This document shows, in pieces, positions 31,539 to 40,387 of a DNA stretch of 64,000 nt (position 1 is the first letter of the stretch; every line of letters starts with the position of its first letter). This DNA comes from Ferrimonas marina (GTDB lineage Bacteria; Pseudomonadota; Gammaproteobacteria; Enterobacterales; Shewanellaceae): positions 1 to 64,000 of the forward strand of contig NZ_FQXG01000003.1 in the NCBI RefSeq assembly GCF_900129905.1. Reading direction: 5' to 3'. The translations under genes were made by a program, and so were the position numbers. The notes below the pieces were generated by a model, which ran no database searches, was not told where the DNA came from, and saw only the letters and a program-made list of their open reading frames with translations.

Positions 31539-34422
31539 AGCGGGCCAGATCCTATGGCAGCACAACCAGGCGGTGGGTGAGTTGGCTGCGGCCCTGTTTG
31601 ATCAGGCTGCGTTTCATTTTGACTCTGCCTGTTTTGCGGGGATGCCCGAGGTGTCACTGGGCCGGTTGCGGGAGACGATCCGTGTCAGTGGTCGCTGCGG
31701 GGACCTGGGTAAGATGCTGCCGGCGTTTCAGGCCTACATTCAGCAGGTGGCAGAGTTCGATGAGCGGGAAGCTGAGTGCCCTGACTACGATCCCCTGGTA
31801 CAGCCTCTACATCATGAGTTCTCACTGCTGTTGGCGGCGGCCTTGGTAAGCGGCAATGCCCAGGTTTACCCCGACATCGTTCTCTATGGAGTCTATTGGC
31901 ACCATGCGCAGTTGGTTCGCACAGAAGCAGGCCGAATAGCCGACGACACCAGGGCCATGGTGATCCGTTCACTACAGTTGTCCCAGCAAGAAGAGTTCCG
32001 CGAAGCGTTCGAGGCCTACCGCACGGCGGCACCAGAGCATCTCCAGGGTGTCGAGTTACACCACCTTCCGGAAGCTTTGCCGGGCCTGCTGGATTCACCG
32101 TCTCTCAACTTCAAATCCGCGGCACCGTTTAAGCAGGTAGCTAACGGGATGTGTCTTAAAGCAACTGTACAGCGGCACTGTGCTGAGCATTCAGCACACT
32201 GGCATCACAACCTGCTGTGCTCGATCACCAGGGCGATGGTCGTGTGTGCCGACCGGGCGGTTTCTGCCTTGTCCCCGGCCGAACTCTCAGCCTTGGTAGA
32301 GCAGTCGGGTTATCCGCAAATGGCGCAGGCGATCTACGATGACGGCATGGGGAGCGGGGTATTGACCCCTTCTATTGCTCGCTACTTGGGCGGGTTCGAC
32401 CAGTCTCAGCCACGTGTGCAGCAGCAAAAGAAAGCGGCCATGGCCCTGGCCTATACCGACGCTCGGATCTGTTCCGCTGCACCCGGGGTGGGCAAGACCA
32501 AGATTGCCCTGGAGGCCGTGCGGTTGAGGCCGCGGGAAAGGGGTAAGGTCCCCCTGTATTGGATCTGTCCTCGTAAGGCAGTGTGTGAAGCGGTGCGGCA
32601 CGAATTGCTGCAGCAGTTGCCCGAAGCCCAGATAGCGTTGCTGACCGGTGATGAGCAAACCGTGACTGGTCCAGGCGGTACGGTCCCGCTGGAAGAGCAG
32701 GCCTTTGACATCCTGGTGACCACGGTAGACCAGATGATGGCTGATCTTCTTCAACATGTCAGGGCTGACCGGCTTATCAGCTTCCTTGCCGCCAGTGTCG
32801 TGTTTGATGAGTTCCACGAGGTGATCACCGATCCTGCCCTGCTCCCCTTCTTTTGGGAGCTAGTCTGGCTCAAGACCTACCAGTCCGATCGTGACATTAC
32901 TTTGCTGTCCGGTACCCCGGCACCGGTGCACCTTCAGTTTCTTGGGGCCTACTGGTCCAAGCCAGCACACAGCGTTCGCTGCCGCCGGCACAGCGCGACT
33001 AAATACCAGTTGGACTTCGCCAGGCTCAACGCCGCGGCAGTACAGGATCGGATCGTGCGCGAAGACTGCAAGGACACAGCGGTGTTCTTGAACCGGGCAG
33101 CGTCAGTACAAGCGGCTTACCTGGGCGCCATCGAGCGCGGTTGCCATAGTGCCCTCCCCTTTCATGCCAGTCTCAGCACATCTGACCGTCAGCGCCTACT
33201 CGCGCTGCTGCAGGCGAATTTTGGGCCCACCACATCTAACCAGCTCTTTGATCGCCTGATCAGTGGCCCTGCCGGGCGTGCTGCTTTGAATATCTCTAGG
33301 GCTAAGGGTCTGCTGGAGGTAGCGGCGCCGGAATCGACGCTGCAGCAGTTTGGTCGTATTGCCCGCTTCGGAGGCGCGGAATTTGCCCCGGTGACGCTGT
33401 TCAGCGATCCAGACCGTGCAGCCTTGCCACTGCCAGGCGAATCGGTGGAGCCTATTAAGGATTACTCGCTCTCGAAGCAGCACAGTGCCCATACGGCGTT
33501 GGCCTTTTTGATGTGGATGCAATTGCGGGCCGGATCGGCGCTCGATATGGATGAGCTGTCGGATCTCTACCTCGAATTCTATCGGGCCCTGCTCTGCTCT
33601 GAAACGTCCGACGTCTCCGCCGAACTTGCGCGGTCACAAGGATTGTGGATCACAGAGGGTGACGCGCTACTGTGGGGCGTGCTCAGTGAAAGCCTGTCGG
33701 GGGAACCGCTGACCTGGCCCAGGCAATTGAAAAAGCGTCTTGGGGAGTTGGCTGAATCCGATAAGCAAGCCGGTGGGGCGTTCATCGCCCGGGATGTGCT
33801 GGACAGGGTCAAGGCGTCGCTACCGGCATGGCATCAGAGGCTAAAGCAGGCGCTGGCCTGGCCCGCGCAAGCACAGGGTGCGGTCATGGCAGATTTTCTG
33901 GCTTTCTCTGCAGAGATTGAAGAGCGCGGCCTTAAGGCGTGCGCTTTGGCACCGCGGAAATACCTGGTGAGTAATGGCCAGCGTCAAGTCTCCAAGATCA
34001 ATCTGCGTGGGCGGTCGGTGTACTGCTCCGCCCCCCTTGAGCATTACAAAGAGGATCGCCTGCATCAACTGGGGTATCTGGGCCAGGGTACTGACTGCCC
34101 GGCAGAGCTGGTCAGCGTGGATGAGCAAAGGCTGGCGCGGGGCCGGGACTTTGATGAGGTCTGTGACCGTGCGAAGCGGCACATGGCCCATGTCACCCCC
34201 GCTCGCCTCAAGCGGATGCGCAACCGGCTGACCTTCGGGGCTGCCAAGATCCCGGTGCAGAAACAGATGCTGGTAGATGCGCGCCGGCCGGATGCCCCGC
34301 TGGTGTTGGGACTGACCGAGCAGCACATGGAAGAGTTAGGGATGGCGAAGCCGGTGGGCTTTCGCTACGTCATCGTGGAGTCGAATAAGGAGTCGGTGCC
34401 AGTGGGGTTAGTCGAAGTATGA
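31525..34422 (+). CDS. cas3: Cas3-like HD nuclease-helicase, no Cas2 fusion
   Basis: 965 aa. Residues 1-250 form a Cas3''-type HD domain: His13 (QHNQAVGELA), GDLGKMLPAFQ at 59-69 where Gly59 stands for the dyad His, HHE at 96-98, WHHA at 125-128, and Asp243 (CADRAVSAL). The SF2 helicase follows: APGVGKT (319-325), DEFHE (428-432), LLSGTP (460-465), and QFGRIARFG (608-616). The last 300 residues are unassigned. In type I systems Cas3 unwinds and shreds target DNA after Cascade recruitment. I-F Cas3 normally has Cas2 fused at its N-terminus; here it is absent. Overlaps cas6f by 14 bp. Confidence 0.82.
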   Translation: MIANKAGQILWQHNQAVGELAAALFDQAAFHFDSACFAGMPEVSLGRLRETIRVSGRCGDLGKMLPAFQAYIQQVAEFDEREAECPDYDPLVQPLHHEFSLLLAAALVSGNAQVYPDIVLYGVYWHHAQLVRTEAGRIADDTRAMVIRSLQLSQQEEFREAFEAYRTAAPEHLQGVELHHLPEALPGLLDSPSLNFKSAAPFKQVANGMCLKATVQRHCAEHSAHWHHNLLCSITRAMVVCADRAVSALSPAELSALVEQSGYPQMAQAIYDDGMGSGVLTPSIARYLGGFDQSQPRVQQQKKAAMALAYTDARICSAAPGVGKTKIALEAVRLRPRERGKVPLYWICPRKAVCEAVRHELLQQLPEAQIALLTGDEQTVTGPGGTVPLEEQAFDILVTTVDQMMADLLQHVRADRLISFLAASVVFDEFHEVITDPALLPFFWELVWLKTYQSDRDITLLSGTPAPVHLQFLGAYWSKPAHSVRCRRHSATKYQLDFARLNAAAVQDRIVREDCKDTAVFLNRAASVQAAYLGAIERGCHSALPFHASLSTSDRQRLLALLQANFGPTTSNQLFDRLISGPAGRAALNISRAKGLLEVAAPESTLQQFGRIARFGGAEFAPVTLFSDPDRAALPLPGESVEPIKDYSLSKQHSAHTALAFLMWMQLRAGSALDMDELSDLYLEFYRALLCSETSDVSAELARSQGLWITEGDALLWGVLSESLSGEPLTWPRQLKKRLGELAESDKQAGGAFIARDVLDRVKASLPAWHQRLKQALAWPAQAQGAVMADFLAFSAEIEERGLKACALAPRKYLVSNGQRQVSKINLRGRSVYCSAPLEHYKEDRLHQLGYLGQGTDCPAELVSVDEQRLARGRDFDEVCDRAKRHMAHVTPARLKRMRNRLTFGAAKIPVQKQMLVDARRPDAPLVLGLTEQHMEELGMAKPVGFRYVIVESNKESVPVGLVEV

Positions 34423-35414
34423 TCGACGGGATCAAGTATGTAGAGCTCGATATACGGGCCCACGGCTATGGCGTGGTGAACTGGAACGGAGTAGCAACCA
34501 AGGGGGAGCCGGTCAAGGTTGCCGGACAGACCTACGTTCCTGAGTATTCCAACCACACCATCCCTAAGCTGAGAAACGGCCAGATCTACGTCAGTTCCAA
34601 GTGCATTCGCCACTACCTGTTCCGGGAAGAGGCCTTTGGCCTGGCCATGTCCGGTGATGCCTGCTTCCACGCCAAGTCCGGCGAGGGGGTTGGCTTTCTC
34701 GAGCAGAAGCTACTGGCTATGCTCAGCTCATCAGTAGGGCTACTGCGCGGCTACCTCGAAACCGTCAAAGGCGCCGCATCCGGAGGCTACATGAAAGCCT
34801 CCCCGTTGACCGTCTCTGACTTCGAGGAGACCCTGGGTAACGTCACGCTGTACGAGCAGCACTGCCACGGTGCCGATCCCACCGCTGACGGCAAGGGGAA
34901 CACCTTCTTCAGTCGCACGACAGCCGGCGAAACCGCTTACCGCGGGCGATGCGTGATTGGGATAGAGGATCTGCAGTTCATCTCACTGTCCACGGTTGCC
35001 TGGCGCTGCGCTTACCCAATCCAGGGTGGGGCACTGGACGCTGGGGTCGTTGAGGCCACAGAGCGCCTTCGGGTAGGGATATTGGATTACCTGGAACGTG
35101 CCAAGTTGATGCTTGGGTTGGACCAGCTGAAGCCTGGGCTGCAGGTAGGCCTGTTCAGTCGCCGCAATGCGTTGGTGCCGCTTAATGAATATGGCTTATT
35201 GCTGGATCAGGACGCAATAGAGGTGCTGGTTCAGTTGGTGATCGCCCGGTTTAAAGCATTGGTGATCACCCAGGGTCAGGGCATGTTCGCCGTCGACGAT
35301 GTCAGGGTCTGTTTTAGTGACCGGCCGCAGCGATGGGATACCACTAAGTTCCAGGGCAACGAGCGAGGCGAGCCCTATGCCCAATACTACGAGGCTCAGT
35401 GGTGCTGGTTCTGA
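34419..35414 (+). CDS. cas7: Cas7-like crRNA backbone protein
   Basis: 331 aa. HTIPKLRNGQIYVSSKCIRH (about 46-65) continuing into YLF is typical of Cas7f/Csy3-type proteins and their I-F2 counterparts. The rest has the mixed RRM-like strands and long insertions expected of Cas7. In the complex several Cas7 copies coat the crRNA spacer. Coupled to cas3 by an ATGA overlap. Its short length fits I-F1 Csy3 or I-F2 Cas7fv equally well. Confidence 0.7.
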   Translation: MIDGIKYVELDIRAHGYGVVNWNGVATKGEPVKVAGQTYVPEYSNHTIPKLRNGQIYVSSKCIRHYLFREEAFGLAMSGDACFHAKSGEGVGFLEQKLLAMLSSSVGLLRGYLETVKGAASGGYMKASPLTVSDFEETLGNVTLYEQHCHGADPTADGKGNTFFSRTTAGETAYRGRCVIGIEDLQFISLSTVAWRCAYPIQGGALDAGVVEATERLRVGILDYLERAKLMLGLDQLKPGLQVGLFSRRNALVPLNEYGLLLDQDAIEVLVQLVIARFKALVITQGQGMFAVDDVRVCFSDRPQRWDTTKFQGNERGEPYAQYYEAQWCWF

Positions 35415-36418
35415 CCTTCAATGTCAGCGGCGCTGACTTGAGCCAGCATGACGCCCCCTCCAGCCCGGGAGCGGCCGAGTTTCGCCGTCATGGTGCCAAC
35501 CCCATCTACCACTCCACGGGTCGGTCTGATCTGGCACTGGGTTTGTTACATCGCTTTGCCGGCGACATTCGAAGAATGACGCTGATAGAGCAGGGGCCAA
35601 AAGGGTGCCTGGAGGGGGTCCGGGTGAGTCACATTGCTGATTGGCAGCAACACGAACAGGACTCCGCCCGGCTGGCCCGGGTTAAGACGGCAAGTTCAGC
35701 GGATGGGCATCTCTGTGTCCCGGGCCAATGGGCCGCTGCGAAGCCGGCTGTTGCGGTTCTTGAGCAAAGTTGCGCTCTGGCGGTGATCACTGCCTCGGCG
35801 GAGCAGGTGTTGTCGGTGTTCTCAGGTCTGGAGCCGGAGGAATTGGCTGTGATGGTGAGGGCGGCCCCTTTGTGGTGGGACGGTGAGATGAGTCCTGGGC
35901 AGGAGTGGCAGATTGATGCCCTTGAGGCGGTGGCACGGTGGTCCCGTCCACCGACCGAGGATTGGTTGAGTCTCAGCTATGCCGATGCCCGTAACGAAAA
36001 AGACCCGGCGCATGTGCGCCAGCTCAGGGCGGTGCTTATGGTGTTGTTGGTGTCGCATTGCCGGCAGCGGTGCGAGCGCGGTTTCGCCCATGGCTTTGTC
36101 AATCGGATGAGGTTGTTGAAGCAGGTGGCCGGCAAGCCTATTGCTGGTGGGTGGGTAAGCCCTGCCCGCCCCTACTTCGAAGCGCTTTACAGCGGTGCAG
36201 TAGCCAAGTCGGTGCACCAGTACAAGCGCGGCGGGCGGCGCGCAGATGGCCAGGTGACACTCACGGTGGCTTCGGTGAAGGACACGCTGGAAGAGCGCTG
36301 GACTCACCTGCGGCAAATACAGCGGGTAATAGAGCAATCGGGGGTTCTGCTGAGTCGCTATGGTCGCAGCGGTACCGCACAGTTGATGAGCGTAGTTTTA
36401 AGTCCGGAGGAGGACTGA
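35399..36418 (+). CDS. Cas5-position protein of the cas operon
   Basis: 339 aa. The first residues are a hydrophobic strand (MVLVLTFNVSGADL), as expected of an RRM fold. The sequence then shows a long helical region (about 110-220) and a basic C-terminal part (SVHQYKRGGRRADG near 270). I cannot confirm Cas5 motifs. Position and size match Cas5fv, which follows Cas7fv in I-F2 and also performs part of the Cas8 role. A GTG start overlaps cas7 by 16 bp with GAGG at proper distance. Confidence 0.5.
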   Translation: MVLVLTFNVSGADLSQHDAPSSPGAAEFRRHGANPIYHSTGRSDLALGLLHRFAGDIRRMTLIEQGPKGCLEGVRVSHIADWQQHEQDSARLARVKTASSADGHLCVPGQWAAAKPAVAVLEQSCALAVITASAEQVLSVFSGLEPEELAVMVRAAPLWWDGEMSPGQEWQIDALEAVARWSRPPTEDWLSLSYADARNEKDPAHVRQLRAVLMVLLVSHCRQRCERGFAHGFVNRMRLLKQVAGKPIAGGWVSPARPYFEALYSGAVAKSVHQYKRGGRRADGQVTLTVASVKDTLEERWTHLRQIQRVIEQSGVLLSRYGRSGTAQLMSVVLSPEED

Positions 36419-37095
36419 TGAAGGGTTTGGCCCTTGAGTTTGGCGTGGAGCAGTGCAGTATTGGTACCGGCACGCCCGTGGTGGTGGTGGTGAGCAAAGC
36501 CTTATGCCCTAAAGCCTTCCAGGTGTTATCCGACCGGGAGATGGCAAAGTACGACAATGCACTGGCTTATGCACAGCAGGCACGTGATGAACAGTCTGAG
36601 GGCATGCAGGAGCTGTGGCGGTTTCTGGCCCAGGTGCAACGCCGGTGGAAGGCCTCATTTACCATTGCCTGTACGTCGCAGTTGGGGCTGCACCAGGGGA
36701 GCGGCGCTAATGTAATGTCCCTGTTCGGCACCTGGGGGGACCGCAGCTGTTTCAATTGCGGCTGGTCAGGCCCAGTTAGTGGTGAAGGGGTGGTTCAGTG
36801 CCCGGCATGCGACAGCGAAACCGAGTTGAGTGACTTGAGTCGTGTGATGTTTGATCCGCATCCTGATACGTTGATGCCGTTCTACCACAGGTTGGAGCAA
36901 GCCGGTGCCCTACTCTTGCTGGGCCCGATGGACAGCTCAGATGCACCGCTACACTTCTCGCCCTTGGTACGCCGATCAAAACTGATCGACTGCTATCTGG
37001 TGTCCGACCAGAACCCCCACTCCGAGTTGACCTCGGTGCAGATGCCACTCAAGCCTACCGAGGCGATAAGGCTGAACAAGTTAGCGCTGTGCTAG
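36418..37095 (+). CDS. Degenerate sirtuin-like zinc protein of the cas operon
   Basis: 225 aa. The segment SQLGLHQGSGANVMSLFG (87-104) followed by CFNCG (111-115) and CPAC (128-131) lines up with the sirtuin core (GLHQ..AG..NV..LHG, C..C, C..C). Phe103 replaces the catalytic His, and the N-terminal GAG-type NAD loop is missing: residues 21-25 are VVVVV followed by SKALCPK. LLLLGPMDSSD (165-175) resembles the late sirtuin strand. It is therefore unlikely to be an active deacylase or NADase. The ATG overlaps the stop of the previous gene (TGATG) with GGAGGAGG upstream. Another reading is a Csf1-like zinc-finger subunit of type IV systems. Confidence 0.72.
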   Translation: MKGLALEFGVEQCSIGTGTPVVVVVSKALCPKAFQVLSDREMAKYDNALAYAQQARDEQSEGMQELWRFLAQVQRRWKASFTIACTSQLGLHQGSGANVMSLFGTWGDRSCFNCGWSGPVSGEGVVQCPACDSETELSDLSRVMFDPHPDTLMPFYHRLEQAGALLLLGPMDSSDAPLHFSPLVRRSKLIDCYLVSDQNPHSELTSVQMPLKPTEAIRLNKLALC

Positions 37096-37106
37096 TGAGT
37101 TAGCGG

Positions 37107-37670
37107 CTAGCTGGCCAGGCCTTGCTTGGCATAGCTTTGCCAGGCTGCACGGTCTTGTCGCTTCACTGCGACGTGGTAAGGGTTGGTGGAGCGGATCTCA
37201 GCCGGGGCGGTGCCGCCGGGGAATTCGAAGATCAGTCTGCTGATCCCGGAGGCCTGGCAATCGGTGAGCTCAAGGATGGTAATATCGGGGAATCGTTCGA
37301 GGGCGGATCGGCGTAGATTGCGTCGCATCGCGCGGTACTTTTCGCGGTCATGATGGGCCTGATCGGCACACTGCTGGCTGCAGTAAAAGCGGTAGGTGTC
37401 GCTGAGAACCGGCTCAACCTCTCCCTGGTCGATGCAATGGTTGTCGGTGATCCGGCCGCAATGCTCGCACTCGTGGGGCACGTCGTGGTTAAGGACCAAC
37501 TCCAGCTTGGATGCTGCCGGATCCTCCGCATAGCAGTCCAGTTCCGGCACCCGCTCGTAGGTCATCTCCGAGGTGGGATCCTCCGATGGGCACTGCCCTT
37601 GAAACACCAGTTGTATTGTCCCTTCCGTGGTGTTGCGAAGGAGGTACGCTAAAGCCAATCCGTTATGCAT
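37107..37670 (-). CDS. Zinc-finger protein, unrecognised
   Basis: 187 aa. A cysteine/histidine cluster CEHCGRITDNHC and then RFYCSQQCADQAHHDREKYR (about 84-128) is a probable zinc finger of the treble-clef or MYM kind, followed by an arginine-rich helix (MRRNLRRSALERF). It could bind nucleic acid. It converges on the cas operon (11 bp between stops) and precedes the coupling-type ATPase gene on the same strand in gene order. Start uncertain between an ATG at 37670 and a TTG four codons upstream. Confidence 0.6.
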   Translation of the reverse strand: MHNGLALAYLLRNTTEGTIQLVFQGQCPSEDPTSEMTYERVPELDCYAEDPAASKLELVLNHDVPHECEHCGRITDNHCIDQGEVEPVLSDTYRFYCSQQCADQAHHDREKYRAMRRNLRRSALERFPDITILELTDCQASGISRLIFEFPGGTAPAEIRSTNPYHVAVKRQDRAAWQSYAKQGLAS

Positions 37671-37776
37671 AAGACCACTCAATCCAAAACTTCACACAAC
37701 GCCAATCCTTTGGCGCCGACAACTCAACGTCAGGAATACTAACAACGCCAACAGCTTATTCACAATGGCCGATCTC

Positions 37777-39996
37777 TTACACGGCCGGTGACTTTTCTCT
37801 CGAAAAAGCAGAACCTTCTGACTGCACAGCGTTCGCAACCAGATGGGCTAGCTTGAGTTCCACCTGCAGCTGATCGTTTTCTCGGTTGGCACGATTTAAT
37901 GCGCGAATGCAGGTTAAATGGTTGTGACGTTCCACCAGGTACTGACGATTGATCCGCTCCTGCAGCGTCGCCCTTTCTGATTCGGCAAAGTCCGCACTGG
38001 CGTAGCTTGTGGTGGGGTCCTGATGCAGTGCCGCCACGGTGAGCACCAGATCGGTCAAATCGGTTCGAAACCAGCCGCGGGCCCGTTCAGGGACGTCTTC
38101 CGCCGTAATATCCTGGCCGAGCAGGTGCACATGGACAGTGTCTTCGTTGATATCCTCGATCAGCTCCAGCATGGCCAGTGAGCGCGGATCGGAGTTGAGC
38201 GATTTGGCGACTGGAGCCGGTAACATCAGCACAACGTGAGCGGCCTCCTCAAGCACCAGCTCTTCCTCGTTGCCGAACCGCCCTTCCAGCTCCTCTTTCA
38301 AGCACTCTAGGGAGTCAACCAGTGTCGGTGCGCTCTTACTGCCGTAATCGCTGAACCAGTCCAGGTGGTTTTCTATCGAGTATCGGGCCTCGCTGAGCAG
38401 GTTGCGCAAACCCGGCGCCAGCATCGATGCGTTGTGATCGAAGTCCTCGACGTTGCTCAGCACATGAACAGTCAGGGCCTCTGTGATCAGCACGGGGCCA
38501 GCGGGGGCGTCGGAGACGGCCTCACTCTGCGGCGCTTCTAGCAACGGGTTTTGAGCCAGTTGCCGGTTGGCCCAGTGGTAGTTCTTGGCAGCCGGTGCGA
38601 ATGGGTGCTCAACAAAGTGGGCCATGTGGGGCAGCGCTTCGCTTTGGCCCAACAAAATGTCTGCTTGGATGGACGCGCCCTTACTGGCCTCATTGATGTC
38701 TGAGATGAGGTATGCCCAGTTGCGGCCCTTGGGGCGTGACAGGTCCTCTGCTTGTGCATCAGAGATGGTCGGCTGGCAGAAGTGATGTACCGTCGCCTCG
38801 TCGCTGGTAGACAGCAGCACCTTGTTCCGGCAGTTCTGCAAGATTGCATAGACCGCCTCGCGTGGAGCCTGGGCAAACAGGCTCGATAACCCCTGGGTAC
38901 CCAGTAGGTTTACGTGCCCGTACTCACGGGACTTATCAAGAAACAGGTTGTCGTCGATCGCACCGGTCGCCGCCGCTCCGGCGGTGGCGCTGAGAAAGTG
39001 CTGATATTCATCAATCAGCAGGAAGGTGCATGGGGCAATGGTGTCCTGGTAGGCCTTGCGTACCTCGGTCGGAACGCTGAACACCGCCTCAGCAAAACGC
39101 TGGCGAAGAATCCGGGCGCAGGTGTAGGCCGATTGGGCGAACACCGAGTAAGGCAGATCCAGCACGATGATCTTGCCCTGGCGGTACACCAGATCGGCAA
39201 TGTCTGGTGCCTGGGTGTTTTCGGCGCTGAGCTTTGCCCTTAGTTCCAGGTTGGTGGCAAAGGGCCGCAGCACCCCGATCAGCACTGAGGTCTGCCAGGT
39301 GTACTGGGCTTGTGTCTGCTGGAAGTCCGCCTTAATCAGATCCGTGGGGCCCAGGCCTCGATAGCCACCCATCCACAGGATGCTGAACCGATCAGCAATG
39401 GCCTGTCTGAGGTAGTGCGCCAGCGTTTCGGGCAGCTGGCTGCGGCGGTGGATGGCTGCCCACAGCTCTTCACAGAAGCGATTCGGTTGCACCAGGTGGT
39501 CGTAGATCAGCGCCAACGAGGGCTCGGTGTTCAAGCAGTCTTTCAGTGCGTGCGCCACCAGCAGGGCATCCCGGATCCCACCCAGGCCCCATTGCCTATC
39601 GGTAGAGCGGTAGGCATTGACCTCTGCCTCAAGCAGTTGCCGTAGGCCCTCATCACTCATGCCCTGGATCAGGTTGATGGGGTCGCAGTGCTCAGAGGCG
39701 CCAATCACGGTCAGCTTGCTCTTTGCTGTGGCGCTGGAAAGGTAGCTTAAGTAGTCCCCTTTGATGTCCAGTACCAGACCCGCGCAATCCTGTTCGAGTA
39801 GGGAGCGGGTGGCGGGGAGGAACACACTGCGGGTCTTGCCGGAGCCGGTTCCACCAAGCACCAGCAGATTGCGGGTCAGGTCATTGAGGCTCAGGCCGGC
39901 TTCGTTGTTGCCGTCGGCTTGGGTGTCTTCGTGATAGCCAATGCTACGTCCACCGCGTTGGCGCAGTGGGAACGAGAGGATAGGTTTTGCAGTCAT
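37777..39996 (-). CDS. TraD/DotL-class ATPase without membrane anchor
   Basis: 739 aa. Walker A GGTGSGKT at 48-55, LVLDIKGDYLSYL at 74-86 (second conserved segment of coupling proteins), Walker B TFLLIDEYQHF at 324-334, and KSREYGHVNLLGTQG typical of the TraG/TraD C-terminal region. These mark a type IV coupling-protein ATPase. DotL and TrbC have N-terminal spans; here the P-loop begins at residue 48 and I see no span. The C-terminal 250 residues are acidic and unassigned. It may work with a separate anchor or be a soluble DNA pump. ATG at 39996 with AGG nearby. Confidence 0.78.
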   Translation of the reverse strand: MTAKPILSFPLRQRGGRSIGYHEDTQADGNNEAGLSLNDLTRNLLVLGGTGSGKTRSVFLPATRSLLEQDCAGLVLDIKGDYLSYLSSATAKSKLTVIGASEHCDPINLIQGMSDEGLRQLLEAEVNAYRSTDRQWGLGGIRDALLVAHALKDCLNTEPSLALIYDHLVQPNRFCEELWAAIHRRSQLPETLAHYLRQAIADRFSILWMGGYRGLGPTDLIKADFQQTQAQYTWQTSVLIGVLRPFATNLELRAKLSAENTQAPDIADLVYRQGKIIVLDLPYSVFAQSAYTCARILRQRFAEAVFSVPTEVRKAYQDTIAPCTFLLIDEYQHFLSATAGAAATGAIDDNLFLDKSREYGHVNLLGTQGLSSLFAQAPREAVYAILQNCRNKVLLSTSDEATVHHFCQPTISDAQAEDLSRPKGRNWAYLISDINEASKGASIQADILLGQSEALPHMAHFVEHPFAPAAKNYHWANRQLAQNPLLEAPQSEAVSDAPAGPVLITEALTVHVLSNVEDFDHNASMLAPGLRNLLSEARYSIENHLDWFSDYGSKSAPTLVDSLECLKEELEGRFGNEEELVLEEAAHVVLMLPAPVAKSLNSDPRSLAMLELIEDINEDTVHVHLLGQDITAEDVPERARGWFRTDLTDLVLTVAALHQDPTTSYASADFAESERATLQERINRQYLVERHNHLTCIRALNRANRENDQLQVELKLAHLVANAVQSEGSAFSREKSPAV

Positions 39997-40072
39997 GAAA
40001 GCCTGGTTCAATCGTTATGTAGAACCAAGCTAGCACGGGGGGATCCGATCCCCAATAAGGGGGAGGGTTGAG

Positions 40073-40330
40073 TTAACGGTGCAGGGGGTTGGGGCCGCGA
40101 CGGTGCACTAGCACTACGTCTCTGGCGCGTAGGCCTTTTTCCGTCAGCTCCATGGTGAAGTCGACTTTGTCGCCCGGTTTGAGATTAGTGTGACCGGTGA
40201 TATCGTCGCTGGTGACGTAGGTTTCAACCGCGGCGATATCGGGAATGATGAAACCGCCCCCTTTCTCGGCGACGTATTGACGCACGGTCCCTTTGACATG
40301 CTTAACTGGCGGGCGCTCTACCTGTGACAT
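40073..40330 (-). CDS. Cold-shock-like nucleic-acid-binding protein
   Basis: 85 aa. HVKGTVRQYVAEKGGGFIIP (about 10-29) has the layout of the first strands of a cold-shock domain (GTV..F...KGFGFI), followed by ETYVTSDDI, LKPGDKVDFTM and KGLRARDVVLV. RNP1 aromatic residues are replaced by GGGF. The ATG at 40330 has AGGA about 11 bases upstream; the frame reads further upstream but overlaps the divergent promoter. Likely binds single-stranded RNA or DNA. Confidence 0.7.
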   Translation of the reverse strand: MSQVERPPVKHVKGTVRQYVAEKGGGFIIPDIAAVETYVTSDDITGHTNLKPGDKVDFTMELTEKGLRARDVVLVHRRGPNPLHR

Positions 40331-40387
40331 CGGCTCTGTTCCTACGGCATCTATTCTACGGAAAGGCGTATAAGACGAAAAACATAC

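Noticed and set aside
30984-36418. Type I-F3 transposon-associated Cascade
   Set aside because: A Cas3 helicase is present, there is no fused Cas8/5, and no Tn7-like tns or tniQ gene is in the window.
37683-37776. Possible CRISPR repeats beside the cas operon
   Set aside because: CGCCAA occurs a few times but without a constant period or repeat length.
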